Assembly: GCA_026414805.1 (NCBI GenBank) | Contig: JAOAIH010000009.1 | Span: 1-43,011 of the forward strand | Reading direction: 5' to 3' | DNA length: 43,011 nt | Source of the DNA: Spirochaetota bacterium | Lineage (GTDB): Bacteria > Spirochaetota > UBA4802 > UB4802 | In this document: piece after piece, positions 1-8,450 of the stretch | Layout: the number at the start of each line of letters is the position of its first letter | Numbering within the stretch: position 1 is the stretch's first letter | Made by a program: the position numbers and the translations under genes | Notes under the pieces: generated by a model | Told to the model about the DNA's origin: nothing | The model's database searches: none | What the model saw: the letters and a program-made list of their open reading frames with translations, nothing else

Positions 1-389
1 ATATCTTGTAAGGTGATGCCATCTAGTACATTCATAATAGCTTCATCAGCTTTTTTCCATATTGTACGGGCTACACAATCTGCATTGCGTTTGCACACTT
101 GCGGATTTTCAGCACATTCAACAAGTGAAACATCCCCTTCTAAAGTTTCCACAATCATTCTGATGGTAATTTCAGAGGGGTGTTTTGCCAGCATATATCC
201 ACCATTGGCACCTCGAACCGATTGCAATAGACCCGCTGATTTTAAAGGTATTACCAATTTGCTCAAATACTTGAATGATATTCCTTGCATTATGGATACC
301 TCTTTTAAAAACACCGGACCCTGGTTGAATTTAAGAGCAAACTCAAACATCATTCGTACACCATATCTGCTTCTTGTTGATAAACGCAT
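1..389 (-). CDS. Rrf2-family transcriptional regulator (partial, C-terminus beyond the window)
   Basis: The reverse strand starts with ATG at 389 and reads MRLSTRSRYGVRMMFEFAL, the typical N-terminal winged helix of the Rrf2 family (IscR, NsrR, CymR), and stays open to base 1 (about 129 codons). Further conserved Rrf2 features are LVIPLKSAGLLQSVRGANGGY, the helix and wing ending in the RGxxGGY motif, and three cysteines in the pattern C-X6-C-X5-C after LVE. In IscR and NsrR, cysteines in this place hold an Fe-S cluster, so this protein probably senses Fe-S status, NO or redox state. That role is inferred; a cluster cannot be proved from sequence. The start is supported by an AAGGG run about 9 bases upstream. 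The missing part is probably only the last 10-30 residues, given the usual family length of 130-165. Confidence 0.9.
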   Translation of the reverse strand, partial: MRLSTRSRYGVRMMFEFALKFNQGPVFLKEVSIMQGISFKYLSKLVIPLKSAGLLQSVRGANGGYMLAKHPSEITIRMIVETLEGDVSLVECAENPQVCKRNADCVARTIWKKADEAIMNVLDGITLQD

Positions 390-411
390 AAAATAAACCC
401 TTATTATATGC

Positions 412-460
412 TACTAATAAGACCTTTTTGGTAGTATTTTACTCCATAAAAAATTGTCAA
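412..460 (-). promoter_or_regulatory. Putative promoter and dyad operator of the Rrf2 gene
   Basis: On the minus strand a perfect -35 box TTGACA (455-460) is followed after 18 bases by a weak -10 candidate TACTAC. Overlapping the -10 region is a 25-base imperfect palindrome at 412-436, with 5-base arms TACTA/TAGTA and 8 of 12 symmetric positions matching. IscR-type operators are also about 25-base imperfect dyads, and Rrf2 regulators often repress themselves. A second candidate -10 (TATAAT at 403-408) lies too close to the start codon to leave room for the ribosome site. Promoter and operator are inferred from pattern only. Confidence 0.35.
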
Positions 461-495
461 CATTTTTTTTATTTTTTTAAATCTTTTTTATACAA

Positions 496-1068
496 CTATC
501 TAATCCACGTAATATTGTTAAGCGTAACAATTTCAGGATATTGCCTAGTCAAAAATTGTATTAGCTGTGTTGTGCGATTCCCATTTGCCACATCGCCCAA
601 ATGATAGTTAGTAAAACTAAAACTTTCCTTTATATAAGAATTATTAAATACACTGTTATCAATAAAAAAAGTAAATGAAGTTGTTGAGTAACGCGGACCG
701 GAGCTATACGTTATCTGTATGGATTTTATATACTCTGGTTGTATATAATATTCACTCCTCTTATTTTTTGTAATTAACCGTATGGTTTTTCCTTCAATAA
801 TAATACTTTGAATTGGATTACGAACAAGTTTCAATATTACAATTCCTACAATAACTATAATAATAAACCCTATGAGAATTATAATTAAAGGTATTATAAA
901 CCACATTGAAATTGTCTTCTTTATAAAATCATCATAAAAAAAAGAAAAAAATATATATACAATAAATCCATTCACAAAAAAGATGAAACCATATACTATC
1001 AAAAGAAATATATTGAATTTTGCTAGATCAATACAAAATGTTTCCTCATCCAATGAATGTGTTTCCAT
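496..1068 (-). CDS. Unknown membrane protein with two transmembrane segments
   Basis: This 190-residue protein is not recognised. It has a short cytoplasmic N-terminus, two strongly hydrophobic segments (about residues 17-42 and 54-81) and a soluble C-terminal half rich in beta-strand-forming residues. A helical hairpin followed by a beta domain with an IxIEGKTIRLIT-like strand is reminiscent of bacterial PH-like (bPH) membrane proteins, but the match is only by general shape. ATG at 1068 is preceded by AAGG at 10 bases. It is a single gene: the next gene upstream lies 540 bases away and the Rrf2 gene is 106 bases downstream. It may be a lineage-specific protein. Confidence 0.6.
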   Translation of the reverse strand: METHSLDEETFCIDLAKFNIFLLIVYGFIFFVNGFIVYIFFSFFYDDFIKKTISMWFIIPLIIILIGFIIIVIVGIVILKLVRNPIQSIIIEGKTIRLITKNKRSEYYIQPEYIKSIQITYSSGPRYSTTSFTFFIDNSVFNNSYIKESFSFTNYHLGDVANGNRTTQLIQFLTRQYPEIVTLNNITWIR

Positions 1069-1608
1069 ACTTTTTAAACCTTGCTCAATTATTTACCACA
1101 CCAAACATATTTGCTTATTGCCAGTGCTGAACACCACTATATCATTAATAGCGTAATAGTAAAGTAAAAATACATTTAATGTATATTGTTCTAATAATTG
1201 TTACAATGTTCTTATTTTTTAGATAAAATATACAGCACAATCAGGCTATAAAATATCCACATAAAAATATTTCTTTTTTAGTAGCAAGGGACAATTACAT
1301 ATAAAAAATTTTTTATAGGTTACCTATCTTTTGATAGCAATATCATATTCGTGCTATTAAGGATTATACTATGCACCAATTATCATGATTGAAAATAAAA
1401 AGTTGTTCCCACAATTACATCATCAAGATGAATTATCTGGTAAATATACTAGCTGGACACAGTGAATCAATTTTACCTAATATATCTTCCAATTCAAGCT
1501 AAAGATATATCTTTTTTACAGCTGTAAGAATATAAATACTGTCTAGCTTTTGAACAGTTACTATCGCCAAACTTTAACTGTAAAAAAGTAATAGTATATT
1601 TTTTACCC
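1069..1608. other. Intergenic region with inverted repeats
   Basis: No convincing gene is visible in these 540 AT-rich bases. The end near the WG-repeat gene holds a perfect 14-base palindrome AAAGATATATCTTT (1501-1514). It also holds an 11-base inverted repeat, CTTTTTTACAG at 1511-1521 and its exact complement at 1578-1588. These lie downstream of the WG-repeat gene's stop codon and could take part in transcript termination or 3' end stability, although no classic GC stem with a T run is present. Confidence 0.4.
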
Positions 1609-2982
1609 TCAATCTTCCCAATACTCAGTACCAATGCTATCAATATAGCCAACTGCTGTATCAGTTTTTACCAGTGCCACTCCGTTTGCAAAGTTTTCTG
1701 CATTCTTGTATTTTGGCGGAACTATTTCCTTTCCCTCCAGGTTGACAAAACCCCACAGGCCATTTAACTTGACCTTTGCCATGCCTTCAACAAAGTTTTC
1801 AGTATCATCATAACGTATAGGTATAATCTCGTTTCCTTTTTTATCTACTATTCCAAACTTATTTTGTAACTTTACAATTGCATATCCGTTGTTAAAATTA
1901 TATGCATAACTATATTTTGGTGGAATTACAACCTGTAACATTTCATCAATGAAACCCCACAGATTATTTAGTTTGAATGCAGCATAATTCTCTGAAAAAC
2001 CCCTCACATTTTCAAAATCAAGGCTTTGTATAGTACCATCTTTAATGACGACATACTGAATCTTTTGATCTGTTACTAGCTCAAATACCTTATGGTCATC
2101 TGAATATATATTTTTGTAGCTAATGGGAATTATCTCCTTCCCACTGCTGTCAATAACACCCCATTTATAATTTTTTTCAACAATTGCCAATCCATTTTTA
2201 ACATAGCTTACCTTGCTGTATTCAAATGGCGTTATCTGTGTACCATTTTTATCAATGAAAGCCCACAGAAAATATGTATAGGAATCTTTTGAAACGCTTT
2301 TCTTTACTGCTGCCCTTCCTTCACTAAAATCAGTAGCTTCCAGATATTCAGGTTTAATGACAACCTTACCAGCCTTATTAATATATCCCCATCCAAACGA
2401 TATTTTAACTCGAGCCATTCCTTCTTTAAAATCTGAAACTTCTGAAAACCTGACAGGTATTACCTCCGCACCCTTCTTGTTAATAAAACCCCACTCTCCT
2501 CCTTTAAATTCTGATATATATCCTAATTCCCAACTACCACCTTTGTTTACTGGAGATAGCTCTTCAGAAAATTTGCCAATAAAATCATATTTGCAAGATA
2601 CAATCTCTTTGCCACTGGTATCAATTAAACCTAACTTTCCGTTTAATTCAACTGTTGACAGGCCATCAGAAAAATAGGACACGCTATCATATTTAATTTT
2701 TATAACTTGTTTGCCCTGTAGATTTATAAATCCCCATTTATCATTTTTGCATACCGGTGCAAGCCCGGTTTTACTGTCAAATGGGAGAGTTTGGTCATAC
2801 ATACATGGTATGATTATCTTTTTGCTTTTATCACAATACCCCCATGTGTTCCCTTTACGGTAAGGGATGAGAACGTCATTTTTTGACGCAGTGTAGGCAA
2901 AAGAGCATATTATTAATGTAAAAGCAATAATGCTAAGAGCAACAATACCATAATAAGTTTTACCATTTAGCAATGCTTTCAT
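1609..2982 (-). CDS. Exported WG-repeat protein
   Basis: The 457-residue protein has an N-terminal hydrophobic segment (about residues 11-31) that is either an uncleaved signal anchor or a signal peptide. Nearly all the rest is a tandem array of about 11-12 WG repeats, each near 30-40 residues. The repeats follow the pattern WGF(I/V)(N/D)xxGKExI(P/K)xxYD, for example WGFINLQGKQVI, WGFINKKGAEVIP and WGVIDSSGKEIIP. One repeat (around QYVVIKDGTI) is degenerate. WG repeats are predicted to form a beta structure for binding partners; no enzyme motif is seen, so the function is unknown and probably extracytoplasmic. The ATG at 2982 is supported by AGGTGAGG about 9 bases upstream. It appears to be transcribed alone. 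Confidence 0.9.
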   Translation of the reverse strand: MKALLNGKTYYGIVALSIIAFTLIICSFAYTASKNDVLIPYRKGNTWGYCDKSKKIIIPCMYDQTLPFDSKTGLAPVCKNDKWGFINLQGKQVIKIKYDSVSYFSDGLSTVELNGKLGLIDTSGKEIVSCKYDFIGKFSEELSPVNKGGSWELGYISEFKGGEWGFINKKGAEVIPVRFSEVSDFKEGMARVKISFGWGYINKAGKVVIKPEYLEATDFSEGRAAVKKSVSKDSYTYFLWAFIDKNGTQITPFEYSKVSYVKNGLAIVEKNYKWGVIDSSGKEIIPISYKNIYSDDHKVFELVTDQKIQYVVIKDGTIQSLDFENVRGFSENYAAFKLNNLWGFIDEMLQVVIPPKYSYAYNFNNGYAIVKLQNKFGIVDKKGNEIIPIRYDDTENFVEGMAKVKLNGLWGFVNLEGKEIVPPKYKNAENFANGVALVKTDTAVGYIDSIGTEYWED

Positions 2983-3463
2983 ACAACAAACCTCACCTTT
3001 AAATATTTATTTATATTTATATTATTAAACCCAATACATAAACTATAGCTTCAAAAGAGCACATGGATATTTATCTAAAAAAACTGCTTATTGAGAGTAA
3101 CTGTTTGTTGATTAACTTTTATATTGTTACTGATCATCACACTTTCTATTGTAATAGGCATATCTTTACAAGCAAAAAATACACATCACTATATAAAGTT
3201 TTTTACCATAAAAAATATTATCATAAAACTTAACTCTTTTTTTGGTAAATACATATTTTGTGTATCATTTCAATACTCGTTATTCATATGCCTGTGAGCT
3301 ATGTATGTGTTTTCAATTTTTTTGCTTTATTTAAATATTAATCAAAATATTTATCAATGAATTTGTTAAAAAAATTGTTTTAAGTTATAATTATATAAAA
3401 TCGTTTTCTTTATTTATTACCTTGAAATATTGTTGCACATATTTACTATGACAAGTACCAGAA
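2983..3463. other. Divergent intergenic region, very AT-rich
   Basis: These 481 bases separate the divergently transcribed WG-repeat gene and the rRNA methyltransferase gene, so they should hold promoters for both. I cannot choose -35/-10 pairs with confidence because the base composition produces many matches. A loose inverted repeat TTTACCA (3202-3208) and TGGTAAA (3243-3249) is present. No gene is seen. Confidence 0.4.
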
Positions 3464-4591
3464 ATGACACATACAATAACCATACAACGCTATGCAAATA
3501 ACGGATATGGGATTGGCTTTCTTGATGGCAAAGCTGTATTTGTTCCCTACAGTGCAATAGATGATGTGGTTGCTGTAACAATAACACAACAAGCAAAAAA
3601 TTACTGCTTTGCAACTATCACCGATATTGTAATGCCATCACCCTATCGTATTTTTCCACAATGTCCTGCATTTACCCATTGTGGAGGATGCGACTATCTA
3701 CATATCCCTTATGAACATGAACTAACTATCAAAAAGCAACTTTTACACAATACATTAACCCATATTGGATCAATACCAAATACTAATATACCGGAAATTG
3801 AAATCATTCATAACAGTCGATACCATTATCGAAGTCATGCAACAGTGCATACTGATGGCAAACATGTTGGATTTTATAAAAAAGATTCACATAGTATTGA
3901 ACCGTTACCGCAACAGGGATGCCTGCTCCTTCACAATGAAATTAACAGGACTATCCGTACTACTGCTTGGACTTACGACCCAGTTAAATGTGCACTTGAT
4001 GCATCCGGCAACGTATGCTTTGACCCTACCGCAACAATTACCGAATCCGAATGCGGTATCACCTACATACGAAGTATCGACACTTTCTTTCAGGCTAACC
4101 GATACTTACGATCCACAATGTTACAAATCGTAGGAGAGCTTACAAAAAATTATACCTCATTCCTTGATATTGGATGCGGCGTAGGATTTTTTAGTATCTA
4201 TGTGGCTAAAACAAATTCCATGAGTGGGGAAGGCATTGATACAAATATAGTAAGCATTGACTTTGCAAAACAGAATGCCATACTTAATAATGTAAGTGTA
4301 AAATTTTATGCAATAGGAGTAGAGAATTATCATCCTTTCAAATCTAATTATGATTGTGTTATACTTGATCCTCCTCGACAGGGTATATCAAAACGAGGCA
4401 GAAAGACAATTGTTGCCATCAATCCAGTGATAATTGTGTATGTTTCATGTAATCCAGTAACATTTTCGCGTGACGCTAAAAGCTTTATTGCCAGTAACTA
4501 TCGCTTACAAAAATTATATTTGATTGATATGTTCCCGGCTACTCATCACACTGAAGTAATAGGACTTTTTTGTAAAATCACTTCAAGGTAA
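3464..4591 (+). CDS. 23S rRNA (uracil-5-)-methyltransferase, RlmD/RumA (TrmA) family
   Basis: This SAM-dependent enzyme makes 5-methyluridine in RNA. The N-terminal 60 residues form a TRAM RNA-binding domain. Next comes the Fe-S cysteine motif CPAFTHCGGC, with a fourth cysteine in the QQGCLLL context; these four are typical of RumA/RlmD. The C-terminal Rossmann domain has the SAM motif DIGCGVGFFS, then DPPRQG and the catalytic nucleophile in VYVSCNPVTFSRD, and ends with the family signature MFPATHHTEVIGLF. At 375 residues it is somewhat shorter than E. coli RlmD (about 430). Family membership is certain. Whether it targets U1939, U747 or tRNA cannot be told. Its stop overlaps the convergent tonB-like gene by 14 bases. 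Confidence 0.93.
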   Translation: MTHTITIQRYANNGYGIGFLDGKAVFVPYSAIDDVVAVTITQQAKNYCFATITDIVMPSPYRIFPQCPAFTHCGGCDYLHIPYEHELTIKKQLLHNTLTHIGSIPNTNIPEIEIIHNSRYHYRSHATVHTDGKHVGFYKKDSHSIEPLPQQGCLLLHNEINRTIRTTAWTYDPVKCALDASGNVCFDPTATITESECGITYIRSIDTFFQANRYLRSTMLQIVGELTKNYTSFLDIGCGVGFFSIYVAKTNSMSGEGIDTNIVSIDFAKQNAILNNVSVKFYAIGVENYHPFKSNYDCVILDPPRQGISKRGRKTIVAINPVIIVYVSCNPVTFSRDAKSFIASNYRLQKLYLIDMFPATHHTEVIGLFCKITSR

Positions 4592-5138
4592 ACGTTAAGC
4601 CCTGTATAAATGTTATGCGTTCTTTATTGAGGGTATCCGGTATTGGAGGAAATGGCGCTGCAGAGTGTATAGCACTAATAGCAGCAGTATCTAGCAGCAA
4701 TGAGCCAGATGATTGTACCAGCACAACCCCCATAACATTGCCATTTTTTTCAATGGTAAATTTTACATAAGCTTGTCCTTCAATTCCATCTTTGCGGGCT
4801 GTTGCTGGATAGAGTAATGCCTCTTGAATGCGCTGTCGAATCATATCAGTATATTGCATGCTCACTGTAGTGTTGTTTTCATTTGAAATCATATATTGCG
4901 ATGTAATACCACTTTGTGCTTGTTGATTACATCTTTGCACAGGATTGTTCATGAGTTTTGTAGCATCAGAAGGATCTTCTACACGGGGAAGTATAGTAAG
5001 CGTTTTGACGGTAACCGTGCAGTTATGCGGCTGTTCTATCATGGCATCTTTCCCAAAAGATATGCATAAAAATGCACCATGAATAATTACAGATATGCAC
5101 AGAGAGTAATACACCAGTGTGTTACTTTTGAGTGTCAT
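4578..5138 (-). CDS. TonB-family energy transducer
   Basis: The 186-residue protein has one N-terminal membrane anchor (about residues 9-28), a short periplasmic linker and a C-terminal TonB domain. That domain is visible as YPATARKDGIEGQAYVKF followed by IEKNGNVMGVVLVQSSG and a final strand. The usual long Pro-rich spacer is missing, so this is a short TonB. It should carry energy from the ExbB/ExbD motor to outer-membrane receptors or another envelope partner; no TonB-dependent receptor is encoded in this window. It is the last gene of the exbB-exbD-tonB operon and overlaps exbD by 17 bases, which suggests translational coupling. Confidence 0.9.
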   Translation of the reverse strand: MTLKSNTLVYYSLCISVIIHGAFLCISFGKDAMIEQPHNCTVTVKTLTILPRVEDPSDATKLMNNPVQRCNQQAQSGITSQYMISNENNTTVSMQYTDMIRQRIQEALLYPATARKDGIEGQAYVKFTIEKNGNVMGVVLVQSSGSLLLDTAAISAIHSAAPFPPIPDTLNKERITFIQGLTFTLK

Positions 5139-5547
5139 TGTTTTTTTCCATTGTTGTAGCTATTATCAGATTATTAATAGCTGTCTGTTTTATAATATCT
5201 ATCACCCCAACTACAAAACCAAGCTCAACTGTTTTATCAGCCTTTACGATCACAGTTTTTGATGAAGGCATTGATAAAAGTTTTGTTTTAAGGTGCGATA
5301 GCTCTACAATAGAATCACCACAAAAAATTTCCTTATTTGCTGTGATATAAATAATGACATTGTCTTTTTGTACCGTAACAGCAGACTCTGCTTTTGGCAA
5401 TGCTATTTCAATTCCAGGATTTGCTACAAAATATGAGGTTAGTGCAAAAAACAATAACAGCTGAAATACTACATCTATCAATGGTGCAATATTTAAGTTA
5501 ATTGCAACTTTTTTACGCCTATCTATATTGAGACGTTCAGTACTCAT
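5122..5547 (-). CDS. exbD: ExbD/TolR-family biopolymer transport protein
   Basis: This 141-residue inner-membrane protein has a short basic N-terminus (DRRKKVAINL), one transmembrane helix and a periplasmic domain, as usual for ExbD/TolR. The helix NIAPLIDVVFQLLLFFAL contains the proton-path aspartate at residue 25, the same number as in E. coli ExbD. The C-terminal part has the typical VIVKADKTVELGFVVGVID sequence. It works with the adjacent ExbB as a proton-driven motor. Its start overlaps the exbB stop by 4 bases (ATGA). Assignment to ExbD rather than TolR rests on the neighbouring TonB protein; no TolA, TolB or Pal is present. Confidence 0.93.
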   Translation of the reverse strand: MSTERLNIDRRKKVAINLNIAPLIDVVFQLLLFFALTSYFVANPGIEIALPKAESAVTVQKDNVIIYITANKEIFCGDSIVELSHLKTKLLSMPSSKTVIVKADKTVELGFVVGVIDIIKQTAINNLIIATTMEKNNDTQK

Positions 5548-6164
5548 TGCTTGATGACCTCTAAAATATCACTTATTAATTCTTTTAAAGCCCCTGTGAT
5601 ATCATCTATCCTGTCTTCAAAATAATGATACGCAATGATAGTTGGGATTGCAACAATTAATCCCGCAGCAGTGGTGATGAGTGCTTCCCATACACCACCA
5701 GCAAGCGCAGAAGGATTTACCTGCCCCTGCATATTTTGAATACCCATGAATACTTTAATCATACCTGTAACCGTGCCTAAAAGCCCTAAAAGAGGGGCAA
5801 TATTACCAATAATTGCAAGCCAGTTTAAACGCTCTTCTAGATTGCGCACAAAAAAAGTAGCAAACCGTACCAGTTTATGTTCAGCTTCATGTAATTCATA
5901 ATCTATTGAATAATTTTTACTTTTATCCAGTACATGTATCATATCGCGCACCAACCCTGAACAAGCTTCAATATCGCTAAATGACATGCTGCCTGAGGCA
6001 AACTTCTGTTTAAAAAGAATAATGGATCCCCAGATATAAGACTTTGCCTTAATCAAAACAATCAAACGTTCAATAAAAATGGCAAGTGACAATATTGAGC
6101 ATATAAGAATTGGCCACATTACAGGGCCACCTTTTTGAAATAGTATCATCATAGCATCACTCAT
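5544..6164 (-). CDS. exbB: ExbB/TolQ-family proton channel protein
   Basis: This 206-residue MotA/TolQ/ExbB protein has three membrane segments. The N-terminal one (GGPVMWPILICSILSLAIFIERL) has the typical P-x-x-x-S-x-x-x-x-x-ER pattern. The C-terminal pair starts at LAIIGNIAPLLGLLGTVTGMI and continues with GGVWEALITTAAGLIVAIPT, both family signatures. It assembles with ExbD as the energy-converting channel. It is first in the exbB-exbD-tonB operon. No strong ribosome site precedes the ATG at 6164, so a start at the internal ATG at 6152 is possible, but the longer form keeps the usual N-terminus. Confidence 0.94.
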   Translation of the reverse strand: MSDAMMILFQKGGPVMWPILICSILSLAIFIERLIVLIKAKSYIWGSIILFKQKFASGSMSFSDIEACSGLVRDMIHVLDKSKNYSIDYELHEAEHKLVRFATFFVRNLEERLNWLAIIGNIAPLLGLLGTVTGMIKVFMGIQNMQGQVNPSALAGGVWEALITTAAGLIVAIPTIIAYHYFEDRIDDITGALKELISDILEVIKQ

Positions 6165-6630
6165 TAAATTTTAATGTTACTATTCATATATCATAACATT
6201 ATATTGACAACTTTTTTATGAATTTCTGTAAAATTTTAGCATCATTCTATGATTAGGCACTACATACAATCTATTAACTGGCACGTTTTTAATAATACAA
6301 TATTCTGTGTGTGATTACACAAAACAACTCTATATTTTATTCCACGTTTAACATTATCACATTGCTACTGTAAATATTCTATAATTGGAATTTATTATAC
6401 AAATTATTATTTATGCACAATATTTTCTATTAACTGTATTCTAAAAATAATTATATCCAAATAAAAATATTTTTTTAATAATATAAAAAAATGTATTGAA
6501 TAAATTTATAGTGTTGATTTACATTGAATATGTAACGGAGCAATGTGAATGGTGTGACGTACTATCCGCATTTGAATGCAGGAAATTTTACTGTCTACTG
6601 ACATTTTTTAGGTTTATCAAGGAGTTGGAT
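6165..6630. other. Divergent intergenic region between exbB and the Fis-type gene
   Basis: The 466 bases are very AT-rich and should contain promoters for both neighbours. A TTGACA lies near 6204 on the plus strand, but no good -10 box sits at 16-18 bases. An open frame runs upstream of the Fis-type gene from 6496, but it lacks a ribosome site and looks non-conserved in composition, so I treat it as leader sequence. No terminator or RNA gene is recognised. Confidence 0.35.
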
Positions 6631-6873
6631 ATGGCAGTCATAAAAGAAAAAATGATAATTAAAAATGCAACCCGTAAAGGAAGAAAAAAATCATCATACC
6701 TTCCCCCTGATTATAAAACACTGCAGGAGGTAATTGATGGCATTGAACGTGACTACATTCTTCATACACTTGAATTAACAAACTGGAATCTTCAGAAAAC
6801 AAGTCGTGTTCTGGATATTGCACGAAACACATTAAAAGCAAAGATGAAGAAATACAATATTACTATGCAATAG
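6631..6873 (+). CDS. Small Fis-type helix-turn-helix DNA-binding protein
   Basis: The 80-residue product has a basic N-terminus (KNATRKGRKKSS) and a C-terminal Fis/NtrC-type HTH. The HTH runs from IERDYILHTLELTNWNLQ to TSRVLDIARNTLKAKMKKY, where the recognition helix and the final KxKKY are diagnostic. Fis-type HTHs are usually the C-terminal part of sigma-54 activators; here no AAA+ domain is present, so it is a stand-alone DNA-binding protein such as a nucleoid protein or local regulator. The start at 6631 is chosen because AAGGAG lies 6 bases upstream; the same frame is open from 6496 but without a ribosome site. It converges on the unknown gene ending at 6880, with a 6-base gap. Confidence 0.85.
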   Translation: MAVIKEKMIIKNATRKGRKKSSYLPPDYKTLQEVIDGIERDYILHTLELTNWNLQKTSRVLDIARNTLKAKMKKYNITMQ

Positions 6874-6879
6874 GAAAAA

Positions 6880-7893
6880 TCATAACAGGGCAAATACAAT
6901 TATACCTGAAATGATTATTAAACCCAAAAGGAGAGCAATATATACAAATAATATATTCTCATTCCCATCTTCTTTTTTCTGTTCTTGCTTATCTGTTTCA
7001 ATTTTTACGTTTTCTTCTTCTATTATTTTTACAAGAACATTTTTTGCAACTACTGCATAAATAGCATATCCTCCAGTAGAAAGAGGTATCTTTTCTTTTA
7101 TCCTAGCTCGCACTGGCAAATATTGCCCATCACTTGTTATTGCGTTAAACATACGAGCAATTTTATCAGATACAGGATCTTTTCCACTCAACATCACTGA
7201 GATTTTTTCTCCGGGTTTAATATCATTTATGTATTTTCCCTTTACAGGGGAAACAATAACTGATCCGGGGATAACATATTCAACTTGAGATTCCACTTCA
7301 CGCATTTTTATCTCATCTTGACTCAGCTCCTGTTCCTTCTCTTCTTGTTTTCCTGGTAATTCCATAGGTATGTTTTCTATTTCTAAGGTGAGAGAACTTG
7401 TTTTATCTATCTCAATTTGGCATTCTGTATCTTGATTAAAATATTTCCCAATTATTTCTTTAAACAATTCTGACACAACCTGTATGTTTCCAAACTTAGC
7501 TGGTTCATATACGTCATACCCTTCAATTGCCTCAGCCAAATGATTAGTGAACTTATATGAATCTTCAGTAGCTCCACCCAAATCACTCACAATATCACCA
7601 AATACATTGTAAAACTGTTTCCATGCATCAAAAATACGAATTTTATTATATATATCAGTATATGAGGTAACAAATGCATTAATATTAATAATATAGCTGT
7701 ATTCAACATTAAGGAATACATAAAATGCTCCTACTTTAGTTGACCTGAACCTCCCTTTTATCACAGCAACATCCTGCAAAATCCCTGCAGCCATCTGGCG
7801 AGCTTTTTCCAGATTGCCATTCGTGTATTTTAAGGCTTTGTTTATAAGCTGGGTTTGATCGCTAAATGAATCATACTGTGTAGTATCTGGCAT
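6880..7893 (-). CDS. Unknown tail-anchored protein
   Basis: This 337-residue protein is not recognised. The N-terminal half is mixed helix with several aromatic residues. A charged linker (about residues 180-200, with KQEEKEQELSQDE) leads to a second domain beginning EYVIPGSVIVSPVKGKYIND, probably beta-rich. After another highly charged stretch (EEENVKIETDKQEQKKEDG) a single hydrophobic helix of about 23 residues ends the protein, giving a tail-anchored, cytosol-facing topology. Its ATG directly follows the stop of the gene upstream (TAAATG), so the two are translationally coupled. No signal peptide is seen. The pair may form a membrane-linked module, but no function can be assigned. Confidence 0.7.
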   Translation of the reverse strand: MPDTTQYDSFSDQTQLINKALKYTNGNLEKARQMAAGILQDVAVIKGRFRSTKVGAFYVFLNVEYSYIININAFVTSYTDIYNKIRIFDAWKQFYNVFGDIVSDLGGATEDSYKFTNHLAEAIEGYDVYEPAKFGNIQVVSELFKEIIGKYFNQDTECQIEIDKTSSLTLEIENIPMELPGKQEEKEQELSQDEIKMREVESQVEYVIPGSVIVSPVKGKYINDIKPGEKISVMLSGKDPVSDKIARMFNAITSDGQYLPVRARIKEKIPLSTGGYAIYAVVAKNVLVKIIEEENVKIETDKQEQKKEDGNENILFVYIALLLGLIIISGIIVFALL

Positions 7894-8358
7894 TTATAGT
7901 TCAACCTCTTGTTCAGCTAGACTTTTTTCAATGATTTCATATTTCTTTTGAGGTGTTAATGTAATGATACGTTTAATACATTGAATAACCTGCTCTTTAT
8001 ACTGATAAGGAACCTCTAATATGAAATATCCATTTTCAAGATTATTAATAACAGTTACTTTATTTTCAGGAATTTTAAGCCCTAGTGAGGGTCCATAAAA
8101 TTTTATAATATATTCAGGTGAAATGTACTTAATAAATAACCGTGAAACTCCCATCTTAATTCTACGCACAGGTTGAAATTGTTGATATTTTGATTTTATT
8201 AATTCATCAAACGAGGAAGGATTTTTGGCAATAATGATAACAATGAGGTCTTGAGGCAATTCAAGAACAAGAAAATAACTATATAGATTCTTATATGAAG
8301 CTAATAGCCCAAATAACGAATCATCCTCGCTTTCTTTCTTTTTAATAATCTGCTTCAT
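7894..8358 (-). CDS. Unknown cytosolic protein coupled to the tail-anchored protein
   Basis: The 154-residue product has no membrane segment or signal peptide and matches no family I know. Its sequence alternates hydrophobic beta-like stretches (YFLVLELPQDLIVIIIA, NGYFILEVPYQYKEQVI) with basic helices, which suggests a compact alpha/beta fold. The stop codon directly abuts the start of the tail-anchored gene, so co-production and probably interaction are likely. A 92-base gap separates it from the STAS-like gene upstream on the same strand, so all four genes from 9891 to 6880 could share one transcript. Confidence 0.65.
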   Translation of the reverse strand: MKQIIKKKESEDDSLFGLLASYKNLYSYFLVLELPQDLIVIIIAKNPSSFDELIKSKYQQFQPVRRIKMGVSRLFIKYISPEYIIKFYGPSLGLKIPENKVTVINNLENGYFILEVPYQYKEQVIQCIKRIITLTPQKKYEIIEKSLAEQEVEL

Positions 8359-8450
8359 AGCTTATTAGGAACATCTATTGATTAAAAAAATACATCATCA
8401 TTGCATTTAATTCAATTATATTTGAAGTTGCATATTAATCAAGTATTTTA

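Noticed and set aside
2357-2677. Plus-strand open frame inside the WG-repeat gene
   Set aside because: It is the antisense of the repeat array; its Pro/Ser richness reflects the repeat codons.
6496-6630. Upstream extension of the Fis-type gene by 45 codons
   Set aside because: No ribosome site precedes 6496, the added residues look unlike the family, and AAGGAG at 6619-6624 marks ATG 6631 as the start.
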